This document shows, in pieces, positions 1 through 8,682 of a stretch of 32,489 nt of DNA. Location: positions 1 to 32,489 of the forward strand of contig CAZDLX010000015.1 in NCBI GenBank assembly GCA_964506005.1, given 5' to 3'. Position numbers and translations under genes: made by a program. Position 1 is the stretch's first letter. Every line of letters begins with the position of its first letter. Under the pieces are notes generated by a model. The model did not search any database. It saw only the letters and a list, made by a program, of their open reading frames with translations, and had not been told where the DNA came from. This DNA is from UBA3940 sp964506005 (GTDB lineage Bacteria > Chloroflexota > Anaerolineae > Aggregatilineales > UBA3940).

Positions 1-74
1 CCAGCGGGCTGCGAGTCGGGCTGCTGCTGAACTTCGGCGAGGCCCGGTTGCGCCACCAGCGCATCATCCTGTAA
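1..74 (+). CDS. GxxExxY family protein, C-terminal fragment
   Basis: Only the last 23 codons are in the window, read in the frame beginning at base 3 and stopping at TAA 72-74. They encode a tail ending VGLLLNFGEARLRHQRIIL. This matches, from memory, the usual end of the GxxExxY family (PDDEXK-like fold, TIGR04256/PF13366), where a Val-Gly-Leu-Leu-x-Asn-Phe-Gly strand is followed by a basic segment and Ile/Val-Leu at the terminus. The biochemical function of the family is not established. The gene is followed at once by a short-period repeat ending in ATCTGTGGACTC, the kind of sequence often seen beside these genes. The 5' part lies outside the window, so intactness cannot be judged. Confidence 0.7.
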   Translation, partial: SGLRVGLLLNFGEARLRHQRIIL

Positions 75-81
75 TCATTAA

Positions 82-111
82 TTCTGTGAAATCTGTGATA
101 TCTGTGGACTC
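82..111. repeat. 9-bp period ATCTGTG repeat flanking GxxExxY gene
   Basis: Three near-identical 9-bp units lie in tandem: TTCTGTGAA, ATCTGTGAT, ATCTGTGGA, followed by CTC. The terminal 12 bases ATCTGTGGACTC recur exactly at 8655-8666. The block starts 7 bases after the GxxExxY stop codon and ends 9 bases before the next start codon, so it replaces the position where a Shine-Dalgarno sequence would be expected. Confidence 0.8.
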
Positions 112-120
112 TGACCTCCG

Positions 121-2046
121 ATGAACTTCCTGGCTCCGGGCTTTCTGGCCCTCGCGGCGATTGCCGTGCCGATCATCCTGCTGTACATGCTGCGCCTGCG
201 CCGCCGCGAGGTGACGGTCAGCAGCAACATGCTGTGGCAGCGGCTGATGCAGGACCGCGAGGCCAACGCGCCGTGGCAGCGGCTGCGCCGTAATTTGCTG
301 CTGTTCCTGCAGCTTCTGATCCTGGCGGCGCTGGTCTTCGCGCTGGCCCGGCCGTATCTGCCGGTGCCGAGCGTGGCGTCCGGCAGTGTGGCGCTGCTGC
401 TCGACGCCTCGGCGAGCATGAACAGCATCGACATGCCCGGCGGGGCGTCGCGCTTTGAGGCGGCGCAGGAGCAGGCGCGGGCGCTCGTCGCCGACCTCGC
501 GGGGGGCGAGGTCATGACGGTGATCGCCGCCGGGCCGACGCCGCAGGTGCTGACCCCGCCAACCGCCGACCGCGCCGTGCTGCGCGACGCGATTAACCGG
601 GCCGAGCCGACCCGCGCCCCGGCGGACTGGCCCGCCGCGTTGACCGTTGCCGCCGCCAGCGTCGCCGGGCGGGAGGATGCGACCATCGTCGTCGTCTCTG
701 ACGGCGGCCTGCCTGCCGACCTGCCGCCGCTGCCTGCCGAGGTGCGCTACGTGCCCGTCGGGAGCGCCGCCGACAACCTCGCCATCTCCGCGCTGGCCGT
801 GCGCCCGCTGGACGGCGAGCCGCAGCTCTTCGCCTCTATCGACAACTACGGCCCGGCGGACGCAGAGGTGATCCTCAGCCTGGAGGTCGATGGGGAGCTG
901 GCCACCGCCGAGCGGCTGACCGTGCCCGCAGGCGGCACGGCGACGCACACGATAGACGACCTGCCCGCCGAGCCGCACGCCATCCGCGCGCAGCTCACCC
1001 TGCCCGCGGGCGGCGAGGGCACCGATTATCTCGCCGCGGACGACACCGCGTATGCGGTCTACGCGCTGCCGGTCGGCGGGCGCGTGCTGCTCGTCAGCGA
1101 GGGCAACCTGTTTCTGGAGCAGGTGCTAACGGCGCTGCCGGCGGTTGAGGCGTTCCGTGCCGAGCCGGGCGCGCTGCCGGAGGGCCAGTTTGACCTCGTC
1201 ATCTTCGACGGCTGGCTGCCCGCCGAGCTGCCCGCCACCAACCTGCTGATTGTGGATCCGCCGCAGAGCACGGACATCTTCACGGTGGGCGAGACGTTCT
1301 CGGACACGCGGCTGCTGCGCCAGGCCGACGACCCTATCCTGGCCTTTGTGGACTTCGGCGGAGTAGCGATACGGGAAGCTGCAGCAGTGCAGACGCCGGG
1401 CTGGGGCCGCGCGCTCGTCGAGGCGCGCGGCGGGCCGCTGTTACTGGCCGGCACGACAGGCGGGCGGCGCGTCGCCGTGCTGACGTTCGACCTGCACGAG
1501 TCCGATCTGCCGCTGCAGGTGGCGTTCCCGATCCTGATGGCGAACCTGCTGGAGTGGTACGAGCCGGGCCTGCCGTTCGAGGCGGCGGGCACGCTGCGGC
1601 CCGGCGAGCCCGTCATCATCCGCCCACAGGCGACCACCGACGCCTACGCCGTCACCGCGCCGGATGGCGCGCGGCAGGTCTTCGCCGTGGAGACGGAGTC
1701 GCCGGCGTTCACCCGCACCACGCAGCCCGGCGTGTACACCGTCGAGCTGCTCTCCGGTGGCGAGGCGACGGTCAGCGGGCAGTTCGCCGTCAACCTGTTC
1801 TCGCCCGCCGAGAGCGACATTACCCCGGCGAGCGCCATCACCGTCGGCGAAACGGCGGTCGGGGCGGCGGGGCAGGGGGATGAGATGGGCCAGTACGAGC
1901 TGTGGCCCTGGCTGGCCGTGCTGGCGCTGGCCGTGCTGCTCGTCGAGTGGTGGGTGTACCACCGGGGCGCGGCCCTGCGCCGCCGCGAGCTTGAAGACCG
2001 CGCCGCCCCGCGCCGCCGCCTGCTGTACTTCGGACGCCGCCAGTAG
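121..2046 (+). CDS. BatA-like vWA domain membrane protein
   Basis: 641 residues. The N-terminus (residues 1-40) has the BatA-type layout: an Asn-Phe-Leu-x-Pro-Gly-Phe-Leu start, a membrane helix at about 5-23, then an Arg-rich stretch. A second helix lies at about 58-76. A vWA domain follows, with the metal-binding DxSxS motif as D95-A-S97-A-S99. A long beta-rich extracytoplasmic part leads to a last helix near 595-615 and a basic Arg-rich tail. Such proteins usually sit in MoxR ATPase/DUF58/vWA operons and are thought to take part in envelope protein assembly; that role is inference. No Shine-Dalgarno sequence precedes the ATG, because the repeat at 82-111 abuts it. The Nudix gene follows after 11 bases. 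Confidence 0.9.
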   Translation: MNFLAPGFLALAAIAVPIILLYMLRLRRREVTVSSNMLWQRLMQDREANAPWQRLRRNLLLFLQLLILAALVFALARPYLPVPSVASGSVALLLDASASMNSIDMPGGASRFEAAQEQARALVADLAGGEVMTVIAAGPTPQVLTPPTADRAVLRDAINRAEPTRAPADWPAALTVAAASVAGREDATIVVVSDGGLPADLPPLPAEVRYVPVGSAADNLAISALAVRPLDGEPQLFASIDNYGPADAEVILSLEVDGELATAERLTVPAGGTATHTIDDLPAEPHAIRAQLTLPAGGEGTDYLAADDTAYAVYALPVGGRVLLVSEGNLFLEQVLTALPAVEAFRAEPGALPEGQFDLVIFDGWLPAELPATNLLIVDPPQSTDIFTVGETFSDTRLLRQADDPILAFVDFGGVAIREAAAVQTPGWGRALVEARGGPLLLAGTTGGRRVAVLTFDLHESDLPLQVAFPILMANLLEWYEPGLPFEAAGTLRPGEPVIIRPQATTDAYAVTAPDGARQVFAVETESPAFTRTTQPGVYTVELLSGGEATVSGQFAVNLFSPAESDITPASAITVGETAVGAAGQGDEMGQYELWPWLAVLALAVLLVEWWVYHRGAALRRRELEDRAAPRRRLLYFGRRQ

Positions 2047-2057
2047 GGGAGCGCGTA

Positions 2058-2537
2058 ATGCCTCCTGAGAGGGCCATTCGCCTGCGGGCCAGCGCCGCCA
2101 TCGTGCGCGATGGGCACATCCTGCTCGTCGAGTACGAGGACGAGCAGCTTGCGCATCACTACAATCTGCCGGGCGGCGGGGTCGAGCCGGGCGAGCCGGT
2201 TCGCGACGCAGTGCGGCGCGAGGTCCGGGAGGAGACAACGGCGGTGGTGGAGGTCGGCCCGCTGCTGCTGGTTTGGGAGTTCCGCTCCGAGCAGGATGAG
2301 CAGGCCCCGCCTGACTTGCACGTCGTGGACCTCGTGTTCCGGTGCGCGCTCGCCGAGGGTTCCGAGCCCCGCTTCCCGCCCACGCCTGACCTGTGGCAGA
2401 CGGGGGTACGCTGGGTTCCGCTGGGGGAGCTACTGCGCGTGCCGCTGCTGCCGCGCATCTCCGGGCGGCTCATCGCCGCGCTGGAAGAGCCGCCAGTTGA
2501 CCGGTTTGTGGCCGACACCGCGGTACATGCACCATAA
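2058..2537 (+). CDS. Nudix hydrolase
   Basis: 159 residues. The Nudix box starts at G40 and continues E46, R54, E55, E58, E59, so the metal-binding glutamates of the REUxEE core are present. The position that is normally Gly after EE-x is Thr (T61), a mild departure from consensus. Family members hydrolyse nucleoside diphosphates linked to another moiety; the substrate cannot be told from sequence. ATG 2058 is preceded by GGGGAGCG, a usable ribosome binding site. It lies between two vWA genes in one apparent transcription unit, an unusual place that may reflect insertion into the vWA operon. Confidence 0.9.
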   Translation: MPPERAIRLRASAAIVRDGHILLVEYEDEQLAHHYNLPGGGVEPGEPVRDAVRREVREETTAVVEVGPLLLVWEFRSEQDEQAPPDLHVVDLVFRCALAEGSEPRFPPTPDLWQTGVRWVPLGELLRVPLLPRISGRLIAALEEPPVDRFVADTAVHAP

Positions 2538-2598
2538 TGAGCGCGATTAAGCATGAGCCCGGCACGTACCGGGTCCCTGAGCCACGGATGTTGAACGC

Positions 2599-5462
2599 AT
2601 GATCTTCACTAACCCGCTCGCCCTGCTCGCTCTGCTGGCCCTGCCGCTGATACTGTGGCTGGGCTGGCCGCGCGGTGCGTGGGGGCGGGGGCGCAAGATC
2701 GCGGCGCTGGTGCTGAGGACGCTCATCGTGCTGGCGCTGGTGCTTGGGCTGGCCGGGCTGCAGCTCGTGCAGGCGGCAGACCGGCTGGCGGTGGTGTTCC
2801 TGATCGATGCCTCCGACTCCATGCCGCCGGAGGGCGTCGAGGCGGCCCGGCAGTATGCGCAGGACGCGATCCGCGCCATGCGCCCCACCGATGAGGCGGC
2901 GGTCGTCGTGTTCGGTACGGACGCGCTCGTCGAGCGGCCCATGTCCCCCGCGCGCGAGCTCGGCCCGCTCGAGTCGGAGGTGCTGCCGCTGCACACCGAT
3001 CTCGCCGAGGCGATCCGGCTGGCGATGGCGCTGTACCCGCCCGGCGCGGCGCGGCGCATGGTGATCCTCTCGGACGGGCTGGCGAACGTCGGCGACGCGG
3101 AGGAGGCGGCCCGGCTGGCCGCAGCAGCGGGCATCCAGATCGTCGCGGTGCCCTATGCGGCGACGCTCGGGCCGGAGGTGCTCGTCACCGACGTGGACAT
3201 GCCCACCCGCCTGAACGAGAACCAGCAGTTCGACCTGACCGTCGTCGTTGAGTCCAGCGCGGAGACGGAGGCACTGCTGCGTATCATCGGCGGCACGGAG
3301 GTGGTTGCCGAGCAGGGCATCCGCCTTGTTGAAGGCACGAACCGCTACGCCTTCACGCTGACAGCCCCCGAGCCGGGGCTCAACACCTTCCGCGTGCAGA
3401 TCGTCCCGACCGAGGACGACATTTTCTACCAGAATAACGAGCTCTCCGCCTTCACGCAGGTCGTCGGACCGCCGCGCGTGCTGGTTGTCGCCGACGACCC
3501 CGCCGAGTCGGCTAACATCGAGGATGCGCTGCTCTCGCAGGGGCTGCTCGTGGACCGGGTGAGCGGCGCGGGGCTGCCCGCCGACCTCGCCACGCTCTCG
3601 GCCTACCAGAGCATCGTCCTGGTAAACGTGCCGGCCCGCAGCCTGGGCCCGCGCAAGATGGAGGTCATCCAGGCCTACGTGCGCGACCTCGGCGGCGGGC
3701 TAGTCACCTCGGGCGGGCCGAACAGCTACGGCCCCGGCGGCTACTTCCAGACCCCGCTGGAGGAGACGCTGCCCATCGACATGCAGCTCAAAGACCAGGA
3801 ACGCCTGCCGCAGATGGCGGTCATCTACGTGATCGATACCTCCGGCTCGATGGCGGACTTCAGCCCCGGTGGCTTCGCGAAGATCGAACTGGCTAAAGAG
3901 GCCATTCTGCGCTCGCTGCAGCTGCTCGGGCCGCTGGATCACGTTGGCGTGGTGGCCTTCGATACGGAGGCGTCGTGGGTCGTGCCGCTCGGCCCGGCAG
4001 ACGACCGCGCGCGTATCTCGGCGCTCGTCGCAGGGCTGCGCGCCAACGGCGGCACCGACATTTACGCCGGGCTGCTGGCCGTGAGCCGCGTCTACCCCAA
4101 CGACCCGAGCCAGCTCCGGCACATCGTCCTGCTGACCGACGGCGGAGCGTCCGAGCAGGGCATCCCAGAGCTCGTCACGGAGATGTACGAGGAGCACGAG
4201 ATCACCCTCTCGGTCATCGCCATCACGGGCGAGAACGAGCAGTACGGGCAGTGGATCGAGGATCTCCCCGAGCGGGCGGGTGGGCGCTTCCACCACGCCT
4301 TCAACGCCGACACCATCCCCGAGATCTTCACCGAGGAAACGATTATCGCCTCTCGCGCGTACATCATCGAGCACGAGTTCGCGCCCACGCAGACCGGCAG
4401 CAGCCCGATCCTGTCCGGCATCACGGCAGTGCCGCCGCTGTACGGCTACATCGGCTCCAGCATGAAGCCCGCCGCCCAGCAGATCCTTGCCACCGACGAG
4501 GGCGACCCGCTGCTGGCGGCGTGGCAGTACGGGCTCGGGCGCTCCGTTGCGTGGACCTCGGACGCGACAGGCCGCTGGGCGGGGAGCTGGGTGCCGTGGG
4601 AGGACTTCGCGCGGTTCTGGTCGCAGGCCGTGCGCTGGACGATCACTGAGGGCGCGAACCAGAATGTCGAGGTGCAGGTACAGCAGGACGGCGAGCGTGT
4701 CCGCGTGACGGTCGACGCGCTGGACGAGGCGGGCAACTACCTCAACGGCGTCGAGATGAGCGCCAGCGTCGTCGCGCCGGACCTCACGCCGACCGCGCTG
4801 GAGCTGCGGCAGGTCGCGCCGGGCCGCTACGAGGCCACCTTCGAGCCCGAGCACGAGGGCGCATACTTCGTGCGGGTGGCCGGCGCGGGCGAGGACGGTG
4901 AGGAGGCAGCCGTCGCGCAGACGTCGGGCTGGGTGCTGGCCTACTCGCCCGAGTACCGCTCGTTTGAGGGCGATCCCGACTACCTGGCGCACATCGCGAG
5001 GCTGGCTGGCGGCGGCGTGGTGGACGAGCCCGCCGAGGTCTTCGCCCACAACCTTCGCTCCGAGCGGGCATCCCAGCCGGTATGGCCCTGGCTGCTGCTC
5101 TTTGCAGCGGCTCTGCTGCCGTTCGATATCGCCGTGCGGCGGCTCGTGCTGACCCGCAGCGACCTGGCAAAGCTGGCGGCGTGGGCCGGCCTGCGCCGCC
5201 GCCCTGCCNNNNNNNNNNNNNNGAGCGCGGCACGTCACGCGTTGGCTCGCTGCTCGACGTCAAAGACCGGGCGGGCCGGGGGCAGCCCGCCGCACGAGCG
5301 CCGATCCAGTCGCCTTCGCCTGAGCCGGGCCCGGCTCAGGAAGCGCCGCCCCGTGCACCGAGCCGCCCGGCGCGGCCTGCCGAGCCCGCCGGTGAGGGCA
5401 GCACGGTGTCGAGCCTGCTGTCCAGCAAGCGGCGGCGGCGTGAAGGCGGTGAAGATCAGTAG
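2599..5462 (+). CDS. Large vWA / glutamine-amidotransferase-like membrane protein
   Basis: About 950 residues, interrupted near its 3' end by a 14-N gap. Order: two N-terminal helices (about 5-23 and 35-58), a first vWA domain with D70-A-S72-D-S74, a beta-rich linker, a class I glutamine-amidotransferase-like domain (about 295-395), a second vWA domain with D413-T-S415-G-S417, a further beta-rich domain, and a last helix at about 828-845. After the gap the frame that makes sense changes: it gives a Pro/Ala-rich tail with two related motifs, VGSLLDVKDRA and VSSLLSSKRRRRE, and stops at TAG 5460-5462. The frame continuing directly across the N-run reads to 5529 as Arg-rich nonsense. I therefore place the end at 5462 and infer that the true gap length is a multiple of 3. 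Probably works with the BatA-like protein upstream at the membrane. Confidence 0.88.
5209..5222. other. Assembly gap (14 N) inside vWA gene
   Basis: Fourteen unknown bases. The reading frames on the two sides do not match for a 14-base gap but would match for 12 or 15, so the gap length is an estimate and not an exact count. Confidence 0.95.
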
Positions 5463-5572
5463 TGCGTTGCCGCGACAGGTAACATTGCGGTTGCTGAGCC
5501 TGCGGGCGTGGGTGCCACACGCTCGCTGATGCTGGCCCACAAGACCGGGCCGGAGGAGATGCGGGGTAGACG

Positions 5573-6391
5573 ATGGACGATCACATGAAGGCCAACCGCG
5601 ACGTGTGGGATCAGTGGGCGGCGCACCATGCCCGCGAGGAGCTTGGCCTCTATCGCATCAAGGAGTTCAAATCAGGCGACTCATCGCTGCACGCGCTCGA
5701 GATCGAAGAGCTGGGGCCGGATGTGCCCGGCAAGTCGCTGCTGCACTTGCAGTGCCACTTCGGGCTCGACACGCTCTCGTGGCTGCGCCACGGCGCCTCC
5801 CACGTGACCGGCGTGGATTTCTCGCCGCGGGCGATTGCGCTCGCCCGCGCGCTCGCCGCCGAGGTCGGGCTCGCGGATTGCGCCAGCTTCATCGAGTCGA
5901 GCATTGGCGAGCTGCCTGATCACCTTTCAGGGCAGTTCGACGTGGTGTACACGTCCTATGGCGTGCTCTGCTGGCTGCCTGACCTCACACACTGGGGCCA
6001 GACCATTGCCCGGTTTCTCAAGCCCGGCGGTATCTTTTTCATCGCCGAGTACCATCCGTTCTCGTATATCCTGGACGACGAGGCTTCCTCGTTCCAGATA
6101 CGCTATCCGTATTTCACCGCAGAGCCGCTGCAGGAGTGGCCCGTCCAGGGTTCCTATGCAGACCCGGATGCCGACATTACGGGGTTTACGTATGAGTGGA
6201 TGCACACCCTCGGCGAGGTCGTCAGCGCCGTGGCGCAGGCGGGCCTGCGCATCGAGTACCTGCATGAGTTTGATTACACCAACTACGAGGCGTTTCCGTA
6301 CGTAGAGCAGGTGGGCGACCGCATGTATCGGCTGCAGCAGCACCGTGAGTCGATACCCTTGATGTTCTCCATGCGCGCCTGCAAGCCTTAG
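5573..6391 (+). CDS. Class I SAM-dependent methyltransferase
   Basis: 272 residues. A Rossmann methyltransferase fold is shown by motif I at about residues 56-67 (LLHLQCHFGLDT), where HLQCHFGxDT is typical of one subgroup of small-molecule methyltransferases. The acidic residue closing strand 2 is D82 in GVDFSP, followed by a YTSYGVLCWLPD stretch and a LKPGG loop. The C-terminal third, rich in Tyr, Phe and Trp, probably caps the substrate site. The substrate is unknown. ATG 5573 follows GCGGGGTAGACG; a second in-frame ATG four codons later is possible. It lies 110 bases after the vWA gene; that interval holds no convincing gene. Confidence 0.88.
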   Translation: MDDHMKANRDVWDQWAAHHAREELGLYRIKEFKSGDSSLHALEIEELGPDVPGKSLLHLQCHFGLDTLSWLRHGASHVTGVDFSPRAIALARALAAEVGLADCASFIESSIGELPDHLSGQFDVVYTSYGVLCWLPDLTHWGQTIARFLKPGGIFFIAEYHPFSYILDDEASSFQIRYPYFTAEPLQEWPVQGSYADPDADITGFTYEWMHTLGEVVSAVAQAGLRIEYLHEFDYTNYEAFPYVEQVGDRMYRLQQHRESIPLMFSMRACKP

Positions 6392-6438
6392 GCGGCGGAT
6401 GGTTGCCGCCCCGCCCAACTTGCGGCAGACTCTGCCGC
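6391..6438. terminator. Two adjacent hairpins after methyltransferase gene
   Basis: GGCGGC 6391-6396 pairs with GCCGCC 6405-6410, starting on the stop codon. GCGGCAG 6422-6428 pairs with CTGCCGC 6432-6438 around an ACT triloop. There is no T-run after either, so a termination role is only possible. Confidence 0.35.
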
Positions 6439-6467
6439 GATGTTGACCACGCGAACAGGATCTCTCG

Positions 6468-7211
6468 ATGACGATTGAATCCGAACAGGACCTCGCCGGG
6501 CTGCGCGAGATCGGGCACATTGTCGCCCTGGCCCTGCACGAGATGCGCCAGCACGTGCGCCCCGGCATCACCACCGCCGAACTCGACGCCATCGGCGCGG
6601 AGGTGCTCGCCCAGCACGGCGCGAACTCCGCACCGATGGCCGTATACGACTTTCCCGGCGCGACGTGCATCAGCCTGAACCACGTCGCCGCGCACGGCAT
6701 CCCCGGCGACCGCGTCATCCGCGAGGGCGACCTCGTCAACGTAGACGTCTCCGCCGAGCTTAACGGTTACTTCGCGGATACCGCGGCGACGATCCCCGTG
6801 CCGCCCATCTCGGCAGACGCCGACCGGCTGTGCCGCTGCGCGCAGGACGCGCTGGCGCGGGCTATCGCCGTGGCACGCGTCGGCGTACCGCTCAACGAGA
6901 TCGGCCGCGCAGTCGAGGAGACGGCGTCGGAGTACGGGCTCGAGGTCATCCGTAACCTGCCCGGTCACGGCATCGGGCGGACGCTTCACGAGAAGCCGCA
7001 GGTGCTGAACTTCTACCACCCGCGCGCCAACCAGCGGCTGAGCGAGGGCATGGTGTTCACTATCGAGCCGTTTCTGTCGCTCGGCGCGAGCAGCGTGGAC
7101 AAGGGCGGCGACGGCTGGGCGCTGATTACGGCGGATGGCAGCCTCGCCGCGCAGTACGAACACACCATCGTCGTGACGCGCGGCGAGCCGCTTGTCCTGA
7201 CGCAGTTGTAG
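6468..7211 (+). CDS. map: Methionine aminopeptidase, type I
   Basis: 247 residues, the normal length for a type Ia enzyme without N-terminal extension. It removes the initiator methionine from nascent proteins in the cytoplasm. All five metal ligands are visible in family spacing: D93, D104, H167, E200 and E231. H76 in AAHGIPG takes the place of the conserved substrate-binding His. Diagnostic stretches are GHGIGRTLHE and FTIEPFL. ATG 6468 is chosen because the alignment to the family begins about there. In many bacteria map sits with ribosomal-protein and adk genes; here it stands alone between a methyltransferase and a Nudix gene, which may mean a second copy exists elsewhere. Confidence 0.95.
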   Translation: MTIESEQDLAGLREIGHIVALALHEMRQHVRPGITTAELDAIGAEVLAQHGANSAPMAVYDFPGATCISLNHVAAHGIPGDRVIREGDLVNVDVSAELNGYFADTAATIPVPPISADADRLCRCAQDALARAIAVARVGVPLNEIGRAVEETASEYGLEVIRNLPGHGIGRTLHEKPQVLNFYHPRANQRLSEGMVFTIEPFLSLGASSVDKGGDGWALITADGSLAAQYEHTIVVTRGEPLVLTQL

Positions 7212-7223
7212 GCGAGAAATCCC

Positions 7224-7742
7224 GTGGCAGATGCGCCTGTTGTCATGATTGCGGTTGCCGTCGTCGTGCGCGAAGACGGGCGGATTCTACTCGTCAGGCA
7301 GCAGGGGCCTGGCGACCCGGCTCCGACGTGGGCCCTGCCGGGCGGCGTGGTCGAACCGGGGGAGCTGCTTCACGACGCGGTTGCGCGGGAGCTGCACGAA
7401 GAGACCGGCTTGCAGGCCGTGCGGCTTGGCGGCCTGGCTTACGTCACCCAGGTGGATCGGCCAGAAACCGGCCAGCAGGTCCTGGCGTTTGCCGTCCGCG
7501 TCGAGGAGTGGGCGGGGAGTATACGCGCTGCCGACCCGGATAACCTCGTCATGGAGGCGGAGTTTGTGCCGCCTGCCGAGGCTGTCGATCGGCTTGGCGG
7601 CCTGCCCTGGCGCGAGATGCGCGAGCCCGCAATCCACTTCATATCCGGCGGGTATGCACCTGGCCGGCTGTGGGTGTACCGTATCGAGGTGAGCACCGGC
7701 GTCTGCGTCTGCCTCGCGTGCCTCCCGGGTGGAGCCGGCTGA
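7224..7742 (+). CDS. Nudix hydrolase
   Basis: 172 residues. The Nudix box is complete: G41, E47, R55-E56, E59-E60, T61-G62-L63. It starts with GTG 7224, preceded by GGCGAG; an in-frame ATG at 7245 is the alternative, but the first beta strand (VVMIAVAVVV) begins before it. It lies 12 bases after map and its stop is followed 3 bases later by the next start, so the three genes are probably cotranscribed. The substrate is not predictable. It resembles the Nudix protein at 2058 only across the fold and motif, so recent duplication is unlikely. Confidence 0.92.
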   Translation: MADAPVVMIAVAVVVREDGRILLVRQQGPGDPAPTWALPGGVVEPGELLHDAVARELHEETGLQAVRLGGLAYVTQVDRPETGQQVLAFAVRVEEWAGSIRAADPDNLVMEAEFVPPAEAVDRLGGLPWREMREPAIHFISGGYAPGRLWVYRIEVSTGVCVCLACLPGGAG

Positions 7743-7745
7743 GCC

Positions 7746-8567
7746 GTGAGCTATCGCCGTTGGCGTCTGCTGCTCCCGCTGGGTGCCCTGCTGGCGGCGT
7801 CGCTGGCCTGCAACGCCGCGGGCCTCGCCCCGCCGAGCGCCACCCCGCCGCCGACCCCGACACCGCCCGCGCCCGGCCTGACAGACTGGGAGATGCTGGA
7901 GCCGGGGCTTGAGATCCGCACGGCGTCGATTGAGGCCGCGCCGGGGAGCGCCGTCCCGGTGACGCTGCTGCGCCTCGACCCCGCGCACTACACGCTGCGC
8001 GTCCATTACGACAGCGCCAGCCCCGCGCCGATCTCGACGTGGCAGCTTCGCACGGGGGCGCAGGTCGTCGTCAACGGCGGCTTCTTCACGCCGGAGAACG
8101 AGCCGCTGGGGCTGCTGGTCGTGGATGGGCAGCCGGTCGGGCAGTCTTACCAGGGCTTCGGCGGGATGCTGGCGGCGATTGACGGCGCGATGCAGGTGCG
8201 GGCGCTGTCGCAGCAGCCGTACTTGCCCGGCGAAGCGGTAGAACAGGCGGTGCAGAGCCGCCCGGTGCTGATATACCCCGGCGGCGAGCCCGCCGACTTC
8301 AACTTCTCGACCGAGGTGGACAGACGCACCGCGGTCGCGGTGGACACGTCGGGGCGGCTGGTTATTATCATCGTGGACCGGGTTGGCGTGTCGCTGTACA
8401 CCCTGCGTGACTGGATCGCGGCGCAGGATGTCTTCGACGTGCACGCCGCGCTCAACCTAGACGGCGGCGGCTCGACCGGGCTGGCGTTCGCGGCGGGCGG
8501 CGAGTCGCGGCTCATCGACTCGTGGTCCACACTGCCCATCGTGCTGGCCTTCTACCCGGCGGGTTGA
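7746..8567 (+). CDS. Phosphodiester glycosidase (NAGPA-like) domain lipoprotein
   Basis: 273 residues, GTG start three bases after the Nudix stop. A lipoprotein signal ends at C22 (ASLAC), followed by a Thr/Pro-rich linker. The body shows the hallmarks of the NAGPA domain (PF09992): VVNGGFF, SRPVLIY, RTAVAVD and NLDGGGSTGL. Proteins with this domain remove N-acetylglucosamine from phosphodiester-linked glycans, and bacterial members are often secreted with exopolysaccharide or sporulation roles. Here it would act outside the cytoplasmic membrane. Its true substrate is unknown. Confidence 0.9.
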   Translation: MSYRRWRLLLPLGALLAASLACNAAGLAPPSATPPPTPTPPAPGLTDWEMLEPGLEIRTASIEAAPGSAVPVTLLRLDPAHYTLRVHYDSASPAPISTWQLRTGAQVVVNGGFFTPENEPLGLLVVDGQPVGQSYQGFGGMLAAIDGAMQVRALSQQPYLPGEAVEQAVQSRPVLIYPGGEPADFNFSTEVDRRTAVAVDTSGRLVIIIVDRVGVSLYTLRDWIAAQDVFDVHAALNLDGGGSTGLAFAAGGESRLIDSWSTLPIVLAFYPAG

Positions 8568-8602
8568 TCCACGGGTGACGCGAATGATGCGAATGTAAAA
8601 GC

Positions 8603-8666
8603 GATCCACAGATTTCACAGATGACACAGAAGGCCATATTTGTTGTTATCTGCCATCTGTGGACTC
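8603..8666. repeat. Inverted pair of ATCTGTG repeats, empty GxxExxY-type site
   Basis: On the minus strand 8604-8630 reads as units TCTGTGTCA, TCTGTGAAA, TCTGTGGAT. On the plus strand 8655-8666 is ATCTGTGGACTC, identical to 100-111. The two arms face outward around only 24 bases, and no gene lies between. The right arm ends 16 bases before the aminotransferase start codon, much as the first copy abuts the vWA gene. Confidence 0.75.
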
Positions 8667-8682
8667 AAAGATGAGGTAGTCT

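Noticed and set aside
5463..5572. A 39-codon frame between the vWA and methyltransferase genes
   Set aside because: No ribosome binding site or clear start codon, and no recognisable product.
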